Of a stretch of 64,000 nucleotides of DNA, positions 56,055-63,498 are shown piece by piece. This DNA comes from Cellvibrio sp. KY-GH-1 (lineage in GTDB: Bacteria > Pseudomonadota > Gammaproteobacteria > Pseudomonadales > Cellvibrionaceae): the NCBI RefSeq assembly GCF_008806975.1, contig NZ_CP031728.1:5249501-5313500 (forward strand), read 5' to 3'. How positions within the stretch are numbered: position 1 is the first letter of the stretch; each line of letters begins with the position of its first letter. The notes under the pieces are model-generated. The model made no database searches, had not been told where the DNA came from, and worked only from the letters and a program-made list of their open reading frames with translations. The position numbers and the translations under genes were made by a program.

Positions 56055-56783
56055 ATGCTGAAAAATCTGATTGCTGTTGCTTTAATTGCTGCGGCGCCAG
56101 TCTTACAGGCACAAGTACGGGTTGTTGAGTCTTCACCTCAGGGCTTCGGCTCTGGGGTGGCTCAGCCTGATTTGCCTGCCTCTGCTGAATCTGATGTTTA
56201 TTCCCAAATACGCGCATTGCAAGAAGAAGTTGCAATTCTGCGCGGTCTGTTAGAAGAACAACAATACCAGTTAAAACAGCTGAAACAATTACAGCTGGAT
56301 AACTATATGGATATAGATCGCCGCCTATCTGGAGGCGCCACATCGACAGCTCCTGCTCGTGTCGAGTCAACTAAGCCATTGCCGACTACTGAAACGCATG
56401 TTATTGCTGACTCTGCCAGTGAGGCGGATGTGTATAAAGCTGCCTACGACTTATTAAATCTGAAAGATTTTGATGGTGCAGTTGCAGCGTTTAAAGATCA
56501 CTTAACTCGTTTCCCTGGCGGTAACTTTGCCAGTAATAGTCATTATTGGTTGGGTAAGGTTGCAATGCTAAAAAAGGATTATCCTCAGGCAAAAACCTGG
56601 TTTACCGAACTAATTGCAAATTTCCCCGCTGCAGCCAAAGTGCCTGATGCTCAATTGGATCTGGGTAAGGTCTATTTCTTGATGGGTGAGAAAGCCAAGG
56701 CTAAATCGTTATTAACGGAATTGGCGTCTGGTAATACGGATGCATCGCGTTTAGCGCAGAAATTTTTAAGCGATAACTTTTAA
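56055..56783 (+). CDS. cpoB: Cell division coordinator CpoB (YbgF)
   Basis: A 242-residue periplasmic protein with a signal peptide (LIAVALIAAAPVLQA), an N-terminal trimerising coiled coil (YSQIRALQEEVAILRGLLEEQQYQLKQLKQLQ) and C-terminal TPR repeats (YKAAYDLLNLKDFDGAVAAFKDHLTRFPGG, then SHYWLGKVAMLKKDYPQAKTWF). It links peptidoglycan synthesis with Tol activity at the septum. Last gene of the operon. Confidence 0.95.
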   Translation: MLKNLIAVALIAAAPVLQAQVRVVESSPQGFGSGVAQPDLPASAESDVYSQIRALQEEVAILRGLLEEQQYQLKQLKQLQLDNYMDIDRRLSGGATSTAPARVESTKPLPTTETHVIADSASEADVYKAAYDLLNLKDFDGAVAAFKDHLTRFPGGNFASNSHYWLGKVAMLKKDYPQAKTWFTELIANFPAAAKVPDAQLDLGKVYFLMGEKAKAKSLLTELASGNTDASRLAQKFLSDNF

Positions 56784-56790
56784 TCGCTGC

Positions 56791-56823
56791 AAGAAAAAAG
56801 AAAGGGGCTTTACTGTAAGCCCC
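56791..56823 (-). terminator. Rho-independent terminator of the CsrB-like RNA
   Basis: GGGGCTT, loop ACAGTA, AAGCCCC followed by TTTCTTTTTT on the minus strand. The plus side has no T run, so the hairpin belongs to the minus-strand RNA rather than to cpoB. Confidence 0.88.
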
Positions 56824-57143
56824 GCAGCGAATCCATTGTTGGATACATGCTCTGTCCTTTTAACATGTGCTTCCTGCTGAAGCCCAGTGACTTCCTTTTG
56901 ATTCTCCTTATCGTTCTTCGCTCCTGCAATATCCCTATTTGGCTCCGCGTCCTCTTGTCGCATCCTTAATATCTAATCCTTGATGTCCGGCTTCTTGCCG
57001 ATTTTCCATCCTTGCGCTTTCCATAACTCACAGGTGTTGTCCCTAATTCCTTTTTCATAGCATCCTGGCGATATCAGCATCCTTCTGACAATCCTTGATC
57101 TTCCTTGCTGCCATTTCCTTCAGCTCTATTCCGTCCTTGATGT
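56791..57143 (-). ncRNA. CsrB/RsmZ-like sRNA that would titrate CsrA/RsmA
   Basis: The minus strand of this gap has about 16 AGGA motifs and roughly 26 GGA in all within about 330 bases, many as CAAGGATG, AAGGAA or CAGGATG. That is the hallmark of CsrB/RsmZ-type RNAs which sequester the translational repressor CsrA/RsmA. The 3' end is a textbook terminator (56791-56823). Upstream on the same strand is an 18-base palindrome matching the GacA binding site (57198-57215) and a TAGATA -10-like box (57150-57155) that would start the RNA near 57143. Length of about 353 nt is close to E. coli CsrB. Reading frames on this strand (for example 56766-56963) are short and interrupted. The ends are approximate. 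Confidence 0.8.
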
Positions 57144-57197
57144 GATCATTATCTAGGTATTGTGCATTGGTAGATAGTCGCCAATTTCGCATTAGTT

Positions 57198-57215
57198 TGT
57201 AGGAAATTGACTACA
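57198..57215 (-). promoter_or_regulatory. GacA-type upstream activating sequence
   Basis: On the minus strand TGTAGTCAATTTCCTACA, close to the GacA/UvrY/VarA consensus TGTAAGNNATNNCTTACA (outer TGTA/TACA and central AT match). It is centred about 60 bases upstream of the predicted RNA start, as in rsm/csr sRNA genes. Confidence 0.72.
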
Positions 57216-57325
57216 TTCAGTAGCGGTTATACTTAACGGGGTATAATTGCTAAAGAATTAGGAATTTGGCAATTTAAAGTACCTTCAACTTTTGCTTTTG
57301 ATGAATTATCGCTGGGGTTAGCAGA

Positions 57326-58570
57326 ATGCATTATTTGGGAAAAATCTTATCCTATTTGCTCGTGGCGGCTGTTTGCTCCCTAAGCGGCTCGTTAAGTGCC
57401 GCTGATGGTCCTCCTTATCAGTTAAATTATTCTGTGACGTTACTTCCGGAAAAGGCCGGGGCCTTGGTTAAAGTTCATGTTGATAAAGGCCAGTTGTTAC
57501 ATAAGATCAGCTTTAGTAACGAGCGAAATATTTATTCTGAGATTCGTGCGAACGGTAAGCTCACCATTAAAGAAGAAAAAGTTGAATGGGAGCTTCCGCA
57601 AGGCGAGGCAACACTTTCGTATTTCGTGGCGTTAACTAATGAGCGCTCTCCGGGAAAGTTTGACTCAAGAATGACTAGCGACTGGGCGCTCTTTCGCGGC
57701 GATGATTTAATTCCAGCAGTGCACACCTATGAAGTTCTAAATGCATACTCGGTGGCGACGTTATCATTTGTCCTACCTAAAACATGGAAAAGTGTAGAAA
57801 CAGGTTGGGAGCGTACAGCGGGTAACACATTTACGGTTGATAATCCGGAGCGTCGTTTTGATCGCCCAACCGGTTGGATGGTTGCTGGAAATGTGGGGAC
57901 GCGCAGAGCAACTGTTAAAAAAACAAAGATAGCAATTAGTGCTCCTGCGGGTCAGCATATGCGTCGTATGGATGCCCTTACATTTTTTAATTTTGTGTGG
58001 CCGGAATTACATAGAGCTTTCAAAAACACACCGCACAAATTATTGGTGGTGGGTGCCGGTGATCCCATGTGGCGCGGTGGACTTTCTGCATCAAACTCGC
58101 TATTTCTGCATTCAGATCGCCCTCTGGTTAGTGAAAACGGAACTAGCCCTTTACTGCACGAATTAACCCACATGGTCACGCGTATTAGTGGCAAGGTTAC
58201 TGGGACAACAAATGATGACTGGATAGCAGAAGGGTTGGCTGAGTTCTATTCATTTGAGCTACTGTATCGTGCAGATGGAATGACAAAGTCGCGGCGCGCT
58301 AAAATTATTCGCAGTTTGTCAAAATGGGGTAGTGAGGTAAAGCATCTGCGCAAGAGTAAATCCACCGGGCCAGTTACCGCTCGGGCTGTTGTGTTATTAA
58401 ATGATCTGGATCAGGAAATTCGCAAGCGAAGTAAAAATAAATACAGTATCGATGATGTGGTGCGCGAATTAATGGCGGTGCGAAAAGTATCGCTAGAAGA
58501 TTTGACTCGCGCGAGTGAAAAATTTGCCGGTTCGAAATTGGAAGCGTTAAATTCGGCTTTGCTAAAATAA
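57326..58570 (+). CDS. Secreted M61-like zinc metallopeptidase
   Basis: A 414-residue protein with a signal peptide (LLVAAVCSLSGSLSAADG), an N-terminal beta-sandwich domain and a C-terminal helical peptidase region. The zinc motif H-E-L-T-H is at 278-282 and the third ligand is probably Glu302 in WIAEGLAEFY. The spacing of 19 between His282 and Glu302 is near the gluzincin pattern (HEXXH-x18-E) but one longer. Similarity to glycyl-aminopeptidase-like M61 proteins is by layout. Its own promoter should lie in 57216-57325. Followed by a terminator. Confidence 0.72.
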   Translation: MHYLGKILSYLLVAAVCSLSGSLSAADGPPYQLNYSVTLLPEKAGALVKVHVDKGQLLHKISFSNERNIYSEIRANGKLTIKEEKVEWELPQGEATLSYFVALTNERSPGKFDSRMTSDWALFRGDDLIPAVHTYEVLNAYSVATLSFVLPKTWKSVETGWERTAGNTFTVDNPERRFDRPTGWMVAGNVGTRRATVKKTKIAISAPAGQHMRRMDALTFFNFVWPELHRAFKNTPHKLLVVGAGDPMWRGGLSASNSLFLHSDRPLVSENGTSPLLHELTHMVTRISGKVTGTTNDDWIAEGLAEFYSFELLYRADGMTKSRRAKIIRSLSKWGSEVKHLRKSKSTGPVTARAVVLLNDLDQEIRKRSKNKYSIDDVVRELMAVRKVSLEDLTRASEKFAGSKLEALNSALLK

Positions 58571-58573
58571 TCT

Positions 58574-58619
58574 TAAAGCCCGACCTGAGCATTAAATTAA
58601 ACCGAAGGTCGGGCTTTTT
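58574..58619 (+). terminator. Terminator after the M61-like gene
   Basis: AAAGCCCGACCT and AGGTCGGGCTTTTTC form a long GC-rich stem followed by a T run. It lies between convergent genes and may serve both. Confidence 0.85.
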
Positions 58620-58627
58620 CTAAGTAA

Positions 58628-59782
58628 TTACAAACTCCTTGCTACGATAATTCCACCCCAAAGTAGATTTCTATCTCCTGCACCTTCCTCTATCTCTGAG
58701 CTGTGCCCACGTAATACATAGCTGATTCTATAGCCCTGCTTAAAGGCGAATGTATAACCAGCCCATGCTTCAACCAGTAATGGATTAAGTTGGTCGTGGT
58801 CATAGGTAACTGCACTATCGCGAAATTGTCCCTGCAGGAAGGCATTGTAAGCTCGCGCTTTTAATGCGACACCAGCCCAAAAATACCGTTCATTTACCGC
58901 TTTGGCGTTACTGGAGTAAGAGGATTTTTCTCCATAGCTGGCCAGTTCCGGATTAAATGATGACCACGGGCTGTGGATTCTGCCTTTGCGAAAACTTAAG
59001 CTCCAGCTCGCTTCGGTTAAATAGCCAGCAGAAGCCTGAATGGTGCTCTTTACTTCAAGATTATCCGAAAAGCCCTCCAGGAATTTCTGGCGCGCAATCA
59101 CATAGCGACCTGTCAGTTCCCCGCCATCACTAATTTGGTTATCCCACCCCTGGGGTCTCTCACTAGACGTGACTTCGTGCACTACATTCTGCAGTTCGCC
59201 AACCACGTTCAGTCCAAGTGCACCCAAGGTCAGGGTACTTTTCCAGGCGACGTTATCAACCAAATCAATTTGTTCCCGCGAACTGGAAATATAAATCAAA
59301 CTTGCATAAGGGCGATCACTAGGGTTCGCCTGACTGGTACTTATATCTTCAGGCGTAAAACCGAACAACCCGATTTCCCGGCTAAAAGTTTCTTGCATGC
59401 TCAGTGAGTTGCGTTCATTTCCCAGCCATTCATCCAACACTAATAGCGGTTTATTTAGAGAGACTGAAGCAGCGTGAGCCTTACTACCAGTTTGGGTAAA
59501 GTTAATTCCATAGGTGTAATCCTGATCGCGACTACCTGGCACCAGTACGTCATTGTCAAACGCAAACGCCCAGCTTTGCGCTGGCTTGGATGTTTGATGA
59601 CCCAGATGCAACAGCGGACGTTTTTCCTCTTCAACCAAGGCGGCAACTTTTATCCATTCAGTCTCGTCGTTACCCTGCAAAGGTAGCTCGGCGAAGGCGG
59701 GTATAGAGTTAATAACTAAAAATCCAAACGCGATTAAATGTTTTATGACAAAAAATCTGGATCTATGTCTTAGCGAGTTCAC
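58628..59782 (-). CDS. LpxR-like outer-membrane lipid A 3'-O-deacylase
   Basis: A 384-residue protein with a signal peptide (LIAFGFLVINSIPAFA) and a beta-barrel of the LpxR/DUF2219 family. The family motif is visible as F-D-N-D-V-L-V-P-G-S-R-D-Q-D-Y-T-Y-G-I-N (about 75-95), holding the Asn-Asp pair of the active site. It is followed by D-R-P-Y-A-S-L and many alternating aromatic strands. LpxR removes the 3'-acyloxyacyl chain of lipid A at the surface. Its promoter region holds two TetR-type operators and a long inverted repeat. Confidence 0.85.
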   Translation of the reverse strand: MNSLRHRSRFFVIKHLIAFGFLVINSIPAFAELPLQGNDETEWIKVAALVEEEKRPLLHLGHQTSKPAQSWAFAFDNDVLVPGSRDQDYTYGINFTQTGSKAHAASVSLNKPLLVLDEWLGNERNSLSMQETFSREIGLFGFTPEDISTSQANPSDRPYASLIYISSSREQIDLVDNVAWKSTLTLGALGLNVVGELQNVVHEVTSSERPQGWDNQISDGGELTGRYVIARQKFLEGFSDNLEVKSTIQASAGYLTEASWSLSFRKGRIHSPWSSFNPELASYGEKSSYSSNAKAVNERYFWAGVALKARAYNAFLQGQFRDSAVTYDHDQLNPLLVEAWAGYTFAFKQGYRISYVLRGHSSEIEEGAGDRNLLWGGIIVARSL

Positions 59783-59845
59783 AGTGGTAACTCCTTCTTT
59801 AATGGTTACCTAAACGTTTTAAAGTGCACCTTTGATAAATAAAGT

Positions 59846-59858
59846 GACCAGTCGTCTT
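59846..59858. promoter_or_regulatory. TetR-type operator, site 1 (lpxR-like promoter)
   Basis: GACCAGTCGTCTT, with the core AGACGACTGGTC in reverse. Identical cores occur at 59926-59938 and 60597-60609. It lies about 65 bases before the lpxR-like start. Confidence 0.75.
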
Positions 59859-59870
59859 GTTTTCTCTGCG

Positions 59871-59910
59871 AAAAATTTTTGAGATAGTAATCCGTATCTC
59901 AAAATTTTTT
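59871..59910. repeat. 16-bp inverted repeat between the two operators
   Basis: AAAAATTTTTGAGATA and TATCTCAAAATTTTTT are complementary but for one position, with eight bases between. It is placed between operator sites 1 and 2, so it may fold the leader of the lpxR-like mRNA or hold a second regulator. Confidence 0.6.
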
Positions 59911-59925
59911 GCTTTATAAATAAGC

Positions 59926-59938
59926 GACCAGTCGTCTT
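59926..59938. promoter_or_regulatory. TetR-type operator, site 2
   Basis: The same GACCAGTCGTCTT as site 1, with matching flanks (ATAAATAAG before). It is between the tetR terminator and the lpxR-like promoter. Confidence 0.75.
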
Positions 59939-59952
59939 TATAGTGCCCGGTA

Positions 59953-59975
59953 AAAAATGCCCTTTGGGCATTTTT
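59953..59975 (-). terminator. Terminator of the tetR gene
   Basis: AAAAATGCCC, TTT, GGGCATTTTT: a short stem with A and T tracts on both sides, 17 bases past the tetR stop. Confidence 0.8.
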
Positions 59976-59992
59976 CAGGTGCGGTAATTAGA

Positions 59993-60583
59993 TCAAGCTG
60001 ATGGCTTGTTGAACAACTCGGGAAGAACAGTCAAAAACGCGTTCAAAGGCTCACGACACTTGGATGCTTTCATTCGCATCAGGGTCCCTTCCCAGGCATT
60101 AAATAGGAACTCAGCCAAAATCGGGGAGGGCAAATGACTTTTTAAACCATTTTTAAGTCGCGCTTCTTCCAATACATCCTCTATAGCTTGGGTGCTATTG
60201 CGCAGCATCTGGCGGACTTTAATGCGAATTGCTTCGCTGGACTCCGACATTTCCTGACACATATTCCCGATGAAGCAACCGCCATTGAGGTTCTCTTCAC
60301 AGCCACCGATATTTTCCACGAAGAAGCGGGTAAGCCGCTCTTGAGGGCAAATACTGCGGTTGTTAAGCAAGTGACGATTCTGCTCCATACGTTCTTCGGT
60401 GACTTTCTCTAGCGCTTCAATGGCGAAGTCTTCTTTGCTTTTGAAGTAGGTATAGAAAGACCCCTTGGGTACGTTGGCGGCGTTGACAATGTCCTGAATA
60501 CTGGTGCCGTTATAGCCGCGCGTGGCCATTACTTTTAAGCCGGCATCCAGGAGATGATCTTTTTTCAGTTCGCGTTTGCTCAT
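59993..60583 (-). CDS. TetR-family transcription regulator
   Basis: A 196-residue repressor. The N-terminal helix-turn-helix (about 8-52; LLDAGLKVMATRGYNGTSIQDIVNAANVPKGSFYTYFKSKEDF) is followed by a C-terminal ligand-binding domain of the TetR_C_6-like kind (GCFIGNMCQEMSESSEAIR). It resembles NemR/AcuR-type regulators in layout. The Cys residues in CEENLNGGCFIGNMC could sense electrophiles, as in NemR. Operator copies sit in its own promoter and in that of the lpxR-like gene, so it probably represses both. Confidence 0.9.
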   Translation of the reverse strand: MSKRELKKDHLLDAGLKVMATRGYNGTSIQDIVNAANVPKGSFYTYFKSKEDFAIEALEKVTEERMEQNRHLLNNRSICPQERLTRFFVENIGGCEENLNGGCFIGNMCQEMSESSEAIRIKVRQMLRNSTQAIEDVLEEARLKNGLKSHLPSPILAEFLFNAWEGTLMRMKASKCREPLNAFLTVLPELFNKPSA

Positions 60584-60596
60584 GGTGTAAATATAT

Positions 60597-60609
60597 GACC
60601 AGTCGTCTG
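60597..60609. promoter_or_regulatory. TetR-type operator, site 3 (tetR promoter)
   Basis: GACCAGTCGTCTG, 14 bases before the tetR start codon on the minus strand, so the repressor would block its own gene. Confidence 0.75.
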
Positions 60610-60738
60610 TTAATTCAAGCGACTGCTTAGGTTAAGTTGTTATAGGAGTTAGCGATTTTGTTATGAGAAAGTGAAAATCCCGCATATTCATGCTCATTAT
60701 TGTTGTACGTTGGCCGGGATTACAAAACCCACTGGCGA

Positions 60739-61758
60739 TTAGTGTAGTTCTTTCAGGTGCTTAATCAATCTAGCTTTGAGTGCTGGCGGTAAGTTCCGGA
60801 TCGTCAGTACATCCTGATCTGCATCATATTCAATTTCCCGTCCCAGACAGTCCGATGCGAAACTCATGCTCAGGTTGTCATTGCGCCCGCTAATACGCAC
60901 ATAACTGCGTATTTGCCCGGCATGCGGGATGAACTCTGGCTTGATTTCAGGCTTGCTGGTTTCTACATAACGCACAAAGCGATCTGGCTCGTAACTTTTT
61001 ACTTCTTCCGCGAGGTTTTGCGACAAGTCAGCGATGGTAACGGCCTTGCCAGCTTTGTTTTGCTCCAGGCAGTAATTTACCACCTTGGTGCGTGTCAGTT
61101 TTGCAGCCGTGTCGTCCAGTGTTTGGCTGAAATCATCAACTACTTTCAGAAATTCGGCGGTTTCCTGTTTGATGTCTTGCTTGTCGGTAAAGGCGATGAA
61201 TTGGGTAAATGCATCGGCGATGTCTTTATCGGTACGTGAGCGGATGAGCGTGAGGTAGGTGCTGGAATTGGCATCCGCCCAATCTTGCAGCTGAACTTTG
61301 GCTGCCAAATTAAAGCCACTGGTATCCAGATGGAGTGATTCATCGATTGCCAGTTCACCATCCAGATAAATACCGCTCAAGTGTTCCAGCAAATACACCT
61401 GCAGGGTATCGCCAACTTCGAGTTTTTCCTCCACAAAGAATACGTAGGCATCCAGCAATGATTCTGCACTCTCTAACGCGTGCTGGAATTGCTGCATGGC
61501 TTTGTGGGTAAAACTCAGGAAGCTCAAGCGCTCTTCACGTGAATCTTTTAGCCAGGAGGGCAGGGGAAACTCTCCGAGTTCGTCGGAAAAACGCCCGTAG
61601 CTTTTGCCGCCCTTGCGAATAAATTGCGCCTTCAATTCATAGGCGAGTTCTTCCAATTTGCCATTAGTGGTGAATGGCTCACCGCGCAATTGCAGTTCAA
61701 AAGCCGTGCCGGGAGAGTGGCGATAAATTCGATGAGCAACAAGAGCGGTAATGGCCAT
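60739..61758 (-). CDS. yejK: Nucleoid-associated protein NdpA/YejK
   Basis: A 339-residue DUF1653-type NdpA protein: MAITALVAHRIYRHSPGTAFELQLRGEPF, the middle TDKDIADAFTQFIAFTDK and the C-terminal GREIEYDADQDVLTIRNLPPALKARLIKHL match the family. It is found bound to the nucleoid; precise role uncertain. Divergent from the RidA gene. Confidence 0.9.
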   Translation of the reverse strand: MAITALVAHRIYRHSPGTAFELQLRGEPFTTNGKLEELAYELKAQFIRKGGKSYGRFSDELGEFPLPSWLKDSREERLSFLSFTHKAMQQFQHALESAESLLDAYVFFVEEKLEVGDTLQVYLLEHLSGIYLDGELAIDESLHLDTSGFNLAAKVQLQDWADANSSTYLTLIRSRTDKDIADAFTQFIAFTDKQDIKQETAEFLKVVDDFSQTLDDTAAKLTRTKVVNYCLEQNKAGKAVTIADLSQNLAEEVKSYEPDRFVRYVETSKPEIKPEFIPHAGQIRSYVRISGRNDNLSMSFASDCLGREIEYDADQDVLTIRNLPPALKARLIKHLKELH

Positions 61759-61859
61759 AGCGGAATCAGGTCTATTTCAGGATTAATGAGAGCAAAGGGG
61801 AAAAAGCCGGCTATTATAGGCGCCAAAGCAATTTTGCACAGACTTGATTTGGGCCCTCT

Positions 61860-62210
61860 ATGACTATCCAACGTTTAAACCCCACGCCGCGCTGGTCGGA
61901 CGCTACTGTATTTAATGGGATAGCCCATTTTGTTGAAGTGCCTAATAACACTCAGGCGCCCATGGAGGACCAGATCGCGCAGATTTTGGCGCAGGCAGAA
62001 ACTACGTTGGCTGCGATTGGCAGCGATAAGTCACAGCTGCTGTCTGCCACTATCTACATTACCGATAAAGAGAATGTGACAGCGCTCAATACCGCTTGGG
62101 CGGATTGGTTGCCGGCCGGTTGTGCACCCTCACGCGCTTGTGTAAAAGTAGAATTGCTCGACCCGGCTATGTTGGTGGAGATTGCATTTGTTGCAGCGGT
62201 TAGCCGCTAG
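61860..62210 (+). CDS. RidA-family (YjgF/YER057c/UK114) protein
   Basis: A 116-residue protein of the RidA superfamily: N-terminal MTIQRLNPTPRWSDATVFNG, middle QIAQILAQAETTLAAIGSDKSQLLSATIYITD and the end PSRACVKVELLDPAMLVEIAFVAA. RidA itself deaminates reactive enamine/imine intermediates of PLP enzymes. The Arg of P-S-R-A-C-V-K-V-E is the substrate-binding residue of that family; the variant shape here suggests a paralogue such as RutC/YjgH-like. Confidence 0.88.
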   Translation: MTIQRLNPTPRWSDATVFNGIAHFVEVPNNTQAPMEDQIAQILAQAETTLAAIGSDKSQLLSATIYITDKENVTALNTAWADWLPAGCAPSRACVKVELLDPAMLVEIAFVAAVSR

Positions 62211-62279
62211 TCTTTTCCCTGTTGCCTGGGGATTCTTGCCTATACTTCTCCTGTTATATCGCCCGGACAGGAGCTAGTC

Positions 62280-63452
62280 ATGGCAACACCTATAGATCAA
62301 TATTTAAATATCCTCGCCAAAAAAGATGGTTCGGATTTGTACTTGAGTACGGGCGCGCCGCCCTGTGCAAAATTTCAAGGCGTATTAAAACCGCTCACCA
62401 GTGAACCCTTTAAACCTGGAGAAATTGAGAGTATTGCCAATGCCATCATGGATGATGAGCAGCGTGCAGCCTTTACCCACGAACTGGAAATGAACCTCGC
62501 TATCTCTATTCATGGTGTAGGTCGTTTTCGCATTAATATTTTCAAGCAGCGCAATGAAGTGGCGATTGTTGCGCGCAATATCAAAACGGATATTCCACAA
62601 TTCGATGCGCTGGGCCTGCCGGAAGTGTTGAAAGATGTGATCATGACCAAACGTGGTTTGGTGTTGTTTGTCGGTGGCACCGGCTCGGGTAAGTCTACCT
62701 CCCTGGCAGCGTTGATTGATCATCGCAATTCTTCCAGCGGTGGTCACATCATCACCATCGAAGATCCAGTGGAGTTCGTACATAAGCATAAGCGCAGTGT
62801 AATTAACCAACGTGAAGTGGGCGTGGATACGCGCAGTTATAAAGCGGCATTGAAAAACACTTTGCGCCAGGCTCCGGATGTCATTCTGATTGGTGAAATT
62901 CGCGATCGCGAAACCATGGAGCATGCGTTGGAGTTTGCTGAAACCGGGCATTTAGCGATCTCAACCCTGCACGCCAATAATTCCAATCAGGCATTGGAGC
63001 GGATCATCAATTTGTTTCCGGAAGAGCGCCGCCCGCAATTATTGATGGGGCTCTCGCAAAACTTGCGTGCATTTGTGTCGCAGCGGTTATTGCCCACGGT
63101 AGATGGAAAGCGCTGCGCGGCGGTAGAAGTATTGCTCGGCACTAAAACAATTCAGGAATTGATTTTAAAAAGTCGCCTCACTGAAATTAAAGAAATTATG
63201 GAGAAATCTGAAAATCTCGGCATGCAAACTTTCGACGGTGCGATTTTTAAATTATACATGGCTGGTAAAGTCAGTTTTGATGATGCTATCGCCAATGCCG
63301 ACTCCCCCAATAATTTGCGTTTGCGAATCAAACTGGCGACTGATGGTGTGGTTGTTCCCAAAGCAGAACCTGTTGTTGCAGAACCTAAAGCACCGCCAAC
63401 CAGTTTTGGTGAATTGAGTTTGCAAAAAATGGATGAAGATGAAGAGCCTTAA
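62280..63452 (+). CDS. pilU: Type IV pilus retraction ATPase PilU
   Basis: A 390-residue PilT/VirB11-family hexameric ATPase. N-terminal PAS-like domain, Walker A G-G-T-G-S-G-K-S-T at about 131-139, Asp box IITIEDPVEFVH, Walker B VILIGEIRDRETM, and His box GHLAISTLHANN. The sequence IFKQRNEVAIVARNIKTDIP is PilU-like rather than PilT-like. It helps PilT retract pili. pilT, its usual neighbour, is not in this window. Confidence 0.92.
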   Translation: MATPIDQYLNILAKKDGSDLYLSTGAPPCAKFQGVLKPLTSEPFKPGEIESIANAIMDDEQRAAFTHELEMNLAISIHGVGRFRINIFKQRNEVAIVARNIKTDIPQFDALGLPEVLKDVIMTKRGLVLFVGGTGSGKSTSLAALIDHRNSSSGGHIITIEDPVEFVHKHKRSVINQREVGVDTRSYKAALKNTLRQAPDVILIGEIRDRETMEHALEFAETGHLAISTLHANNSNQALERIINLFPEERRPQLLMGLSQNLRAFVSQRLLPTVDGKRCAAVEVLLGTKTIQELILKSRLTEIKEIMEKSENLGMQTFDGAIFKLYMAGKVSFDDAIANADSPNNLRLRIKLATDGVVVPKAEPVVAEPKAPPTSFGELSLQKMDEDEEP

Positions 63453-63498
63453 TCCTGAAATATTCCGTAAAAATAGTTAGAGCGGTAAAGCCTGATTT

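Noticed and set aside
56766..56963. 65-codon minus-strand frame overlapping the cpoB end and the sRNA region
   Set aside because: No ribosome site or family-like features, ends inside cpoB, and it crosses the terminator. The purine-rich AGGA pattern explains the open frame better than a protein.
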